Under the pieces are notes generated by a model that ran no database searches, was not told the origin of the DNA, and worked only from the letters and a program-made list of their open reading frames with translations. A stretch of DNA of 12,696 nucleotides from Bordetella parapertussis. GTDB taxonomy: Bacteria; Pseudomonadota; Gammaproteobacteria; Burkholderiales; SG8-41. This document shows, in pieces, positions 7,648 to 12,696 of this stretch. Position numbers and translations under genes: made by a program. Within the stretch, counting starts at the first letter, position 1; every line of letters starts with the position of its first letter. Location of the stretch: the NCBI GenBank assembly GCA_945870465.1, contig CAMBSS010000124.1, positions 1-12,696 of the forward strand, given 5' to 3'.

Positions 7648-8616
7648 TCACTCGACCTTGATATTCGCGTCCTTCACCACTTTCGCCCACTTCTTCGTTT
7701 CCGCCTGAATGTAAGTCGCGAACTGCTCGGGCGTGCTGGGCGTCGCCTCTATACCCGACTCGAGCAAGCGCTGTTTCGCGTCCGGCAGGTTAAGGACTTT
7801 GACGATTTCAGTGTTGAGGCGCGCGACGATTTCTTTCGGCGTTCCCGCCGGCACGAACACGCCGTACCAGTTGTTGACCGCGAATTGCGGCACGCCCGCC
7901 TCAGCGATCGTCGGCAGTTCGGGCATCAGGACAAAACGCTTGGTGCCGGTCATGCCGAGCGCGCGTATCTTGCCGCCCTTGATCTGGCCGATAGCGGTCG
8001 ACACCGTCGAAAAAATAATCTGCACGTTGCCGGACATCAGGTCGAGCATCGCCGGCGCACCGCCTTTGTACGGAACGTGCACCATTTTCGTTCCCGTCAG
8101 CATGTTGAAGAGCTCGCCGGCGAGATGATCGGTCGCGCCCGGGCCTGAGGAAGCGAAATTCAGCTCGTTCGGCCGCGCCTTGCCTAGCGCGATCAGTTCT
8201 TTGACGTTTTTCACCGGCAACGCAGGGTGCACGACGAGCACGTTCAACGCATCGGCGGCGAGTGTGACCGGGACGAGGTCTTTGATCGGGTCGTACGGCA
8301 TTTTCGCGTAGAGGCTGGGATTAATCGCGATCGGCCCTATGGTGCCGAGCACCAGCGTGTAGCCGTCGGGCGACGCCTTGGCGCCGAGATCGACGCCTAT
8401 CATGCCGCCCGCGCCGCCGCGATTGTCGACCAGCACCGGCTGGCCCAGCGCGTCGTGGAGTTTTTGCGCAATCACGCGCGACGTAATATCCGCGCCGCCG
8501 CCCGGTGCAAACGGGCTGATGAAGCGTATCGGTTTCGTGGGCCAGGTCTGGGCATGCACGCCCGGCGCCGAAAGCACCATGCACGCGCAAGCCGCCAATA
8601 ATTTCAGTCGTTTCAT
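7648..8616 (-). CDS. Bug/TctC-family tripartite tricarboxylate transporter substrate-binding protein
   Basis: This 322-residue protein is a typical Bug-family periplasmic solute receptor. A Sec signal peptide (MKRLKLLAACACMVLSAPGVHA, cleavage after residue 22) is followed by the family signature WPTKPIRFISPFAPGGGADI. Other family blocks are VDNRGGAGGMIG, SPDGYTLVLG, LYAKMPYDPIKDLVPV, MVHVPYKGGAPAMLDLMSG and VFVPAGTPKEIVARLN. Such proteins bind small carboxylates or similar ligands for TctAB-type permeases, but no tctA or tctB gene is in the window, so it is an orphan receptor of unknown ligand. The start is supported by AAGGAG (read on the minus strand from 8624-8630) about 8 nt before ATG. 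It is divergent from the tautomerase-GGT operon, sharing a 126-bp promoter region. Confidence 0.95.
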   Translation of the reverse strand: MKRLKLLAACACMVLSAPGVHAQTWPTKPIRFISPFAPGGGADITSRVIAQKLHDALGQPVLVDNRGGAGGMIGVDLGAKASPDGYTLVLGTIGPIAINPSLYAKMPYDPIKDLVPVTLAADALNVLVVHPALPVKNVKELIALGKARPNELNFASSGPGATDHLAGELFNMLTGTKMVHVPYKGGAPAMLDLMSGNVQIIFSTVSTAIGQIKGGKIRALGMTGTKRFVLMPELPTIAEAGVPQFAVNNWYGVFVPAGTPKEIVARLNTEIVKVLNLPDAKQRLLESGIEATPSTPEQFATYIQAETKKWAKVVKDANIKVE

Positions 8617-8701
8617 GCTGCCGCTCCTTTATTTGTAGGCGTTTCCATAAAGCAGGAAGCATACCCGCAGGTGCACGCCGCATGCCGGCGGCAATCCGCG
8701 G

Positions 8702-8710
8702 TGCTAGAAT
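8702..8710 (+). promoter_or_regulatory. Extended -10 promoter candidate for tautomerase-GGT operon
   Basis: TGCTAGAAT contains a TGn extended -10 followed by TAGAAT (5 of 6 to TATAAT), 32 bp upstream of the tautomerase start. The -35 position is poor (ATGCCG with a 17-bp spacer). It lies in the 8617-8742 divergent region that also serves the Bug gene. Called by eye only. Confidence 0.45.
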
Positions 8711-8742
8711 TCAGGTTCATATCAACTAACCGGGAAACCACC

Positions 8743-8931
8743 ATGCCGCTCGCACAACTATACATCGCCGCCGGCCGCGACGATGCCAAGAAAAAAGCCC
8801 TCATCGAAAAAGTCACGCAGGCCTTTGTCGATGCACTCGGCGTCAAGCCGGATTCGGTGTGGATCACCGTACAGGATATTCCAAAAGAAGCCTGGGGCGT
8901 TGGAGGCAAAACGCTCGCCGAACGCGGATAA
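8743..8931 (+). CDS. 4-oxalocrotonate tautomerase-like protein
   Basis: This 62-residue protein has the size and fold pattern of the 4-OT subgroup of the tautomerase superfamily, with Pro directly after the initiator Met as catalytic base. Numbering from that Pro1, R11 (GRDDAKKKALIEKV) is conserved, and the C-terminal turn IPKEAWGVGGKTLAE matches the family's KEHWGIGG-like region. The position of 4-OT Arg39 is W39 (SVWITV) and that of Phe50 is W50, so the canonical 4-oxalocrotonate activity is doubtful, although isomerisation of an enol/keto acid remains plausible. An upstream in-frame ATG exists at 8671, but it would bury the essential Pro1 and is rejected. GGGA at 8732-8735 is a weak SD. 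A GGT-family gene follows after 11 bp, so the two form an operon. Confidence 0.9.
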   Translation: MPLAQLYIAAGRDDAKKKALIEKVTQAFVDALGVKPDSVWITVQDIPKEAWGVGGKTLAERG

Positions 8932-8938
8932 AGGAGAA
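8932..8938 (+). promoter_or_regulatory. Ribosome binding site deciding the second GGT start
   Basis: A strong SD stretch (AAGGAGA) ends a few bases before the ATG at 8943, in the gap after the tautomerase stop. It argues for the 8943 start over the in-frame ATG at 8859, which lies inside the tautomerase gene and adds residues unlike the family. Confidence 0.75.
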
Positions 8939-8942
8939 AACC

Positions 8943-10700
8943 ATGGCACAGCGCCGCATGTCTCTCGCGATCAGCGCCGCCAGCATGCGGCCCACCGTCA
9001 TCGGCCGTAATCACGCGGTTGCCTGCGGCCATTACCTGGCCGCGCTCGCCTCCATGCGCGTGCTCGACGCCGGCGGCAATGCAGTCGATGCCGGCGTCAC
9101 TGCGGCCATGGCGCTTGCGGTGCTGCAGCCTGACATCGTGAGCTTCGCCGGCGTAGCGCCCACGCTGATTTATCTCAAGAAGGAAGACCGCGTCATCTCG
9201 CTCGCCGGTCTGGGCTACTGGCCCGCTGCCACCGACATCAACCGCCTGATTGCTGCGGGCGACGGCAAATCCATACCCGAAGGGCTGCTGCGCACCGTGA
9301 TGCCCGCGGCGCCTGCCACGCACATCGAAGCGCTGCGCCGTTACGGCACGATTTCTTTCGAGCAGGCCGCGACACCGGCGATGGAACTCGCGCGCGACGG
9401 TTATGCCATCTACCCTTTCCTCGGCAATAACCTCAAGGGCTCGCAGGACCAGTACCGGCGCTGGCCTGAAAGTGCAAAAATCTTTCTGCCGGGCGGCGAG
9501 CCGCCGAAATACGGGGAACTGTTTCGCCAGGAAGATTTGAGCCGCAGCATCGCCGGCATGATAGAGGCCGAACGCAGCGCGCGCGGCGATCGCGACAAGA
9601 AGCTGCGCGCCGCCCACGACTTCTTCTATCGCGGCCCGATCGCCGAAGCCGCGGCCGCGTATCACGCAAAGAACGACGGCTTCCTCACGGCGGCCGACCT
9701 TGCCGGGTTCGAAGTGCCGGTCGAAGACAGCCTCAAAATCAACTATCACGGCTACGAAGTGCATGCCTGCGATACCTGGTGCCAGGGCATCTCACTGCTG
9801 CAGGCGCTGAAAATCATCGAAGGCTGCGATCTCGGCAAATTGCGGCACAACTCTCCCGACTATGTGCATACGGTGACCGAAGCGCTCAATCTCGCGTTCG
9901 GCGACCGCGAAGCCTACGTCGGCGACCCCAAGTTCGTGAAAGTGCCGGTCCAGGCCATGTTGTCGGATGCCTACGGCGCACGGCAGCGCGCGCGCATCGA
10001 TATGCAGCGCGCATTCGGCAAACTGCCTGCGCCGGGCAATCCGGAGGGCAAAGCGGCAACCGCGGGCAGCCACGAGCCGGTTTACGCCGCGGCGCGCGGC
10101 AAGGTCGGTATTGCGCCCGATACCATTTACGCCGCCGCCATGGATAAATACGGCAACGCCTATTCGGCGACACTGTCGGACACCACGTACGATGCGCCGG
10201 TCATTCCAGGCACGGGGCTAGTGTTCTCTTCGCGCGGCCAGCAATCGCGGCTCGCGGCAGGCCACCCGGCGCAGGTCGCGCCGGGCAAGCGCCCGCGCCT
10301 CACACCCAGCCCCGCCCTCGCCATGAAAGACGGCAAGCCGTTCATGTGCTTCGGCACCCCGGGCGGCGACGTGCAGTCGCAGGCAATGCTGCAGGTCTTC
10401 CTCAACGTCACGCAGTTCGGCATGCAGGTGCAGCAAGCAGTCGAAGCGCAACGCTTCTCGAGCAGCAGTTTTCCGAATTCGTTCGCGCCCCACGATTACT
10501 TCCCCGGCCGGCTGTGTATCGAGGAAGACATGCCGAACGGCGTCATCGACGACATGAAGAAACGCGGCCACGACGTGCAGGTGCTGCCGCGCCTGCCCGC
10601 GCAAAGCGGAGCGGTCTGCGCAGTGATGCGCGACCCCAACACCGGGATGAAGCACGCCGGCGCCGACCCGCGCCGCGAAGCGTACGCGCTGGCCTGGTGA
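8943..10700 (+). CDS. Divergent gamma-glutamyltransferase-family protein
   Basis: This 585-residue protein belongs to the GGT family of self-processing Ntn-hydrolases. Family landmarks are ASMRVLDAGGNAVDAGVTAAMALAV near the N-terminus, the predicted nucleophile T394 in APDTIYAAAMDKYGNAYS, and the Gly pair G474-G475 (GTPGGDVQSQ) in the small subunit. It departs from true GGTs: where the glutamyl-binding Arg stands there is LAGLGYWPAATD (about 88-98), the usual IGGGG stretch is replaced by IVSFAGVAPTL, and the Asp-Asp after the nucleophile is absent (FSSRGQQSRL). It is probably an amidohydrolase or transferase on another substrate. No signal peptide is seen. It lies in an operon with the tautomerase, 11 bp upstream, and divergent from a Bug solute receptor, suggesting uptake and breakdown of one compound; this is inference. 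Confidence 0.92.
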   Translation: MAQRRMSLAISAASMRPTVIGRNHAVACGHYLAALASMRVLDAGGNAVDAGVTAAMALAVLQPDIVSFAGVAPTLIYLKKEDRVISLAGLGYWPAATDINRLIAAGDGKSIPEGLLRTVMPAAPATHIEALRRYGTISFEQAATPAMELARDGYAIYPFLGNNLKGSQDQYRRWPESAKIFLPGGEPPKYGELFRQEDLSRSIAGMIEAERSARGDRDKKLRAAHDFFYRGPIAEAAAAYHAKNDGFLTAADLAGFEVPVEDSLKINYHGYEVHACDTWCQGISLLQALKIIEGCDLGKLRHNSPDYVHTVTEALNLAFGDREAYVGDPKFVKVPVQAMLSDAYGARQRARIDMQRAFGKLPAPGNPEGKAATAGSHEPVYAAARGKVGIAPDTIYAAAMDKYGNAYSATLSDTTYDAPVIPGTGLVFSSRGQQSRLAAGHPAQVAPGKRPRLTPSPALAMKDGKPFMCFGTPGGDVQSQAMLQVFLNVTQFGMQVQQAVEAQRFSSSSFPNSFAPHDYFPGRLCIEEDMPNGVIDDMKKRGHDVQVLPRLPAQSGAVCAVMRDPNTGMKHAGADPRREAYALAW

Positions 10701-10720
10701 GTTGATTCTGGAAGCAACCT

Positions 10721-10850
10721 CAAAAACAATTTTAAGCCGCAGATGAACGCAGATAGGTTCAAGGAACTAAACGCCGGCCGGAAGGTGGCCTTTGACCTTT
10801 ATCTGCGTGTATCCGCGTTTATCTGCGGCTGATTGTTTTTTTGTATTTTT
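10721..10850. repeat. Inverted-arm repeat, 10-bp units (copy C)
   Basis: The left arm has CGCAGATGAA and CGCAGATAGG (10738-10757). The right arm has ATCTGCGTGT, ATCCGCGTTT and ATCTGCGGCT (10801-10830). Homology between arms extends outward into CAAAAACAAT on the left and the complement of ATTGTTTTTTTG on the right, so this is the most complete copy in the window. It sits between the convergent GGT and chorismate mutase-like genes. Confidence 0.75.
10722..10842. terminator. Likely bidirectional intrinsic terminator formed by copy C
   Basis: On the plus strand the right arm ends in a GC-rich CTGCGGCTGATTG and runs straight into seven T (10836-10842). On the minus strand the left arm's CTGCGGCTT leads to five T (the A-run at 10722-10726). 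Paired arms plus U-tracts at both edges fit a terminator working for both convergent genes. The loop is long, about 40 nt, which is atypical. Confidence 0.5.
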
Positions 10851-10866
10851 GAGATGGGCTCCGGAA

Positions 10867-11166
10867 TTACGTGCGCCGGGCGCGGAATCCGGCGAGGTGC
10901 AGGCGCTTGGATTCGTCGACGATGGCCTGAAAAATCTTTTGCACCATCCGCGGATTCAGTTTGGCAGGCGCCGCCCACAATTGGCGCTGTGCGAACATCG
11001 ACTTGCGGTGCCGCGGATCGCCGATGCTTTTGCGATCATGTTTGAATTTAAGCGCGGCGAGCGCGTATTTCTGGCGTTTGGCGAGCAACCGGACGAGATC
11101 GCGGTCGATGGCGTTGACCGCAGCGCGTATGTCGACGAGGTTACGGCACATGGCAGGTGATTTCAT
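10867..11166 (-). CDS. Chorismate mutase type II / PchB-like protein
   Basis: This 99-residue all-helical protein has the AroQ chorismate mutase layout, and its length and residue spacing match Pseudomonas PchB (isochorismate-pyruvate lyase with chorismate mutase activity). R14 (LVDIRAAVNAID), R31 (LLAKRQKY) and K42 (ALKFKHDRK) fall at the same positions as PchB's active-site R14, R31 and K42. The fourth residue, Gln90 in PchB, aligns with H90 here (SKRLHLAGF), so activity may be altered. No signal peptide is present. AGAGGA four bases before the ATG (read on the minus strand from 11171-11176) supports the start. No isochorismate synthase or siderophore gene adjoins it, so the pathway is unknown. 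It is convergent with the second GGT gene and divergent from the following Bug gene. Confidence 0.85.
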   Translation of the reverse strand: MKSPAMCRNLVDIRAAVNAIDRDLVRLLAKRQKYALAALKFKHDRKSIGDPRHRKSMFAQRQLWAAPAKLNPRMVQKIFQAIVDESKRLHLAGFRARRT

Positions 11167-11208
11167 GAAGTCCTCTTCAAAAATTCGGGTTTATCCGCCC
11201 ACAATCTA

Positions 11209-11473
11209 GAGCGCCTAACATGATGAAACGCACGATGCGCTGTCACGATTTTGGCTTAGGGCTAGAAGAAAGTCTCGCGGCTTAGTCATTCTAAGCAAGA
11301 GGCTTACGACAACGCCATGGGCCAAAACTCGTGCCAGCCCGAAGGGTTGCAGCCAGAATCGGCGCTATCTGCGTTGCTCGTCTTGGCAATAGAACGACTA
11401 TTGCCTTCACCGGGCGCCTTGCTATCACCAATTCTGGCAGCAACGCACGCGCGTTTCATCATGTTAGGCACTC
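11209..11473. mobile_element. MITE-like structured element with 23-bp terminal inverted repeats
   Basis: The sequence at 11209-11231 reappears inverted at 11451-11473 with one mismatch in 23; the perfect core is GCCTAACATGATGAAACGC. The interior forms two nested hairpin domains: 11244-11255 pairs with 11321-11333 and encloses GCTTAG-tcatt-CTAAGC (11280-11296); 11352-11359 (GCCAGAAT) pairs with 11431-11438 and encloses GGCGC/GCGCC and GGCAATAG-aacga-CTATTGCC (11385-11405). Together these make a three-way cruciform. No transposase is encoded and no target duplication is evident. An unrecognised 61-codon open frame on the minus strand (11304-11489) runs through it. It behaves like a non-autonomous insertion, but transposition is inference. 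Confidence 0.6.
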
Positions 11474-12399
11474 TTGCCGCGTTGTGCATTTCGTGCGCGC
11501 ACGCGCAAACCTATCCGGCGAAACCGATACGCGTCATCGTCGCGCTGCCGGCGGGAGGCACCACCGACATACTCGCGCGCATGGTCGGCCAACAATTGAC
11601 CGCGGCCTGGGGGCAGCCGGTTGTGATCGACAATCGCGGCGGCGCGAACGGCAACATCGGCACCGAAGCCGCCGTAAAATCGCCGCCTGACGGCTATACG
11701 TTGCTGGTCGGTTCGATGAGCACGCACACCATGAACCAGTTTCTGTTCAGCAAATTGACCTACGACCCGGCCAACGACGTGGCGCCGATTTCGCTGCTTG
11801 CCGACGTCGCAAGCGTGCTGGTAGCGCATCCGTCACTGCCGGTAAAAAACGTGAAAGAACTGATCGGGCTGGCCAAATCGCGGCCGGGACAATTGACCTA
11901 TGCGTCGGGCAGCAGTTTTTATCATTTGTGCGGCGAGTTGTTCAAGATAAGCGCGAAAATCGATCTGGTGCACGTGCCGTACAAAGGCGGCAGTCAGGCG
12001 ATCACCGATATCCTCGGCGGCCAGATCCATCTGATGTTCACCGGCACGCCCGTCACGCTGCCGCATATCCAGTCCGGCAAACTGAAAGTGCTGGCCGTCA
12101 CCAACGCAAAACGCGCCGCCGTGCTGCCGAACGTGCCGACGATCGGCGAGACGCTGCCCGGCTATGAATTCAACAACTGGTTTGGAATCATGGCGCCCGC
12201 CGGCACACCGCGTCCGGTGATCGACCGTATAAACGCCGAGATCATGCGCATTTTGGCACAGCCGGAGCTGCGCGAAAAACTCTCGGTGCTGGGCATGGAA
12301 CCGACACCCAGCACGCCGGAAAAATTCGCCGCCACAATAAGAACCGACGCTGAAAAATCCGGCCGCATCATCAAGGCGTCCGGCGTACGCGCGGAGTGA
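11461..12399 (+). CDS. Bug/TctC-family solute-binding protein with an altered N-terminus
   Basis: From ATG 11461 the protein has 312 residues. The mature part is standard Bug: TYPAKPIRVIVALPAGGTTDILARM, VIDNRGGANGNIG, PPDGYTLLVG, KLTYDPANDVAPI, DLVHVPYKGGSQAITDILGG, NWFGIMAPAGTPRPVIDRIN. The signal peptide is odd: MLGTLAALCISCAHA is only about 15 residues and lacks the basic n-region. Its first four codons lie within the right terminal repeat of the 11209-11473 element. The frame stays open up to an ATG at 11317, but those 48 extra residues come wholly from the element and no SD precedes them. The original 5' end may have been replaced, leaving a poorly expressed or poorly exported protein. 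No tctA or tctB is nearby. Function assignment is firm; start and expression are uncertain. Confidence 0.88.
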   Translation: MLGTLAALCISCAHAQTYPAKPIRVIVALPAGGTTDILARMVGQQLTAAWGQPVVIDNRGGANGNIGTEAAVKSPPDGYTLLVGSMSTHTMNQFLFSKLTYDPANDVAPISLLADVASVLVAHPSLPVKNVKELIGLAKSRPGQLTYASGSSFYHLCGELFKISAKIDLVHVPYKGGSQAITDILGGQIHLMFTGTPVTLPHIQSGKLKVLAVTNAKRAAVLPNVPTIGETLPGYEFNNWFGIMAPAGTPRPVIDRINAEIMRILAQPELREKLSVLGMEPTPSTPEKFAATIRTDAEKSGRIIKASGVRAE

Positions 12400-12446
12400 A
12401 TCGCGGCTTCGCCCTTAACCCCTAACCGCCGTTGGATTCTTTTCAA

Positions 12447-12463
12447 TACCCCTTTGAGGGGTA
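12447..12463. other. Perfect 7-bp stem hairpin downstream of Bug gene
   Basis: TACCCCT-ttg-AGGGGTA forms a tight stem-loop 47 bp after the Bug stop codon, directly abutting repeat copy D. No T-tract follows on the plus strand and none on the minus strand, so it is at most a partial terminator or an RNA 3'-end block. Confidence 0.4.
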
Positions 12464-12591
12464 CGCCGATTAACGCCGATATTCCGAAACTCTTTTAGAA
12501 CTGCCGCTGATTGTCGTTCGTTCATGACACTATGCAGTACCACGCGATTGGCGTCTTAAACATCGGCGTGTATCGGCGTTCATCGGCGGTT
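12463..12591. repeat. Inverted-arm repeat, 10-bp units (copy D)
   Basis: The left arm is ACGCCGATTA and ACGCCGATAT (12463-12482). The right arm is ATCGGCGTGT, ATCGGCGTTC and ATCGGCGGTT (12562-12591). This copy uses the CGCCGAT variant throughout, whereas copies B and C use CGCAGAT and copy A mixes both. It again sits between the 3' ends of convergent genes (two Bug genes). Confidence 0.7.
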
Positions 12592-12604
12592 GCATTTCTT
12601 GAGG

Positions 12605-12696
12605 TCAATCAAGTCGCGCGCCCGCGCGCTTCACCACCTCGCCCCAGCGCGCCTGGTCCTTCGCCATATAAGCGGCGAACGGTTCGGACTGCATCA
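12605..12696 (-). CDS. C-terminal end of a third Bug/TctC-family protein (partial)
   Basis: The last 29 codons plus TGA of a minus-strand gene are visible; the rest lies beyond the window. The reading (EPFAAYMAKDQARWGEVVKR, then AGARLD) matches the conserved Bug C-terminus, for example FATYIQAETKKWAKVVKDAN in the gene at 7648-8616. It is convergent with the Bug gene at 11461-12399. Identification rests on this short tail only. Confidence 0.75.
   Translation of the reverse strand, partial: MQSEPFAAYMAKDQARWGEVVKRAGARLD

Noticed and set aside
8671..8742. Upstream in-frame ATG for the tautomerase.
   Set aside because: It would add 24 residues before the catalytic Pro, which must follow the initiator Met, and it lies upstream of the promoter-like TAGAAT.
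10721..10850. Repeat arms considered as a CRISPR array.
   Set aside because: Units are 10 bp, directly abutting and inverted between arms, with no 25-40 bp repeats, regular spacers or cas genes.
11213..11469. Integron attC-like ends: GCCTAAC at the left and GTTAGGC at the right match the RYYYAAC/GTTRRRY core consensus.
   Set aside because: The span (about 257 bp) exceeds usual attC lengths, the terminal stems are fully complementary with no unpaired central spacer or extrahelical bases, and no integrase or cassette array is seen.
11304..11489. A 61-codon minus-strand open frame (begins MHNAARVPNMMKRAC).
   Set aside because: Almost all of it lies in the structured element, it has no recognised domain, and its start lies inside the Bug signal-peptide region; kept only as a note under the element.

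Overview
The window looks like a piece of a high-GC betaproteobacterial chromosome (Burkholderiales or a related lineage). The evidence is three genes of the Bug/TctC periplasmic-binding family within 5 kb (this family is greatly expanded in that group), G/C-ending codons throughout, Shine-Dalgarno (SD) sites of the AAGGA/GAGGA type, and short-unit intergenic repeats. No rRNA, tRNA, CRISPR array, phage gene or transposase gene was seen.

Region 1 (about 1-5,000) is a signalling block. A stand-alone CheY/DivK-like receiver (221-607) overlaps by 4 nt a receiver-linked class III nucleotide cyclase (604-1716). Facing them on the minus strand is a two-gene operon: an 887-residue membrane protein with an NTT/MFS-like N-terminal half and a HEAT-like helical C-terminal half (4988-2325), followed 7 bp later by a free cyclic-nucleotide-binding domain protein (2317-1847). 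Producer, receptor and a transporter-like partner lie side by side. I infer a cyclic-nucleotide-controlled membrane system; this is the most interesting candidate in the window.

Region 2 (about 5,000-10,860) is metabolic. It holds a YwrD-like gamma-glutamyltransferase-family enzyme (5415-7004), an OsmC/Ohr-family thiol protein (7061-7510), a Bug protein on the minus strand (8616-7648), and, divergently, a 4-oxalocrotonate tautomerase-like protein (8743-8931) and a second, more divergent GGT-family protein (8943-10700) in one operon. The 4989-5414 gap contains a possible frameshifted remnant of a small exported protein.

Region 3 (about 10,860-12,696) holds a lone PchB/AroQ-type chorismate mutase-like gene (minus strand), a 265-bp structured element with 23-bp terminal inverted repeats, a Bug gene whose start codon lies inside that element's right repeat, and the 3' end of a third Bug gene (minus strand) running off the window.

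A recurrent theme is the non-coding DNA. Four intergenic regions carry inverted arms built from about 10-bp units (CGCAGATNAA or CGCCGATNAA), and a fifth carries inverted arms of 7-bp units. Four of these five lie between the 3' ends of convergent genes, and one of them has T-tracts at both edges like a bidirectional terminator.
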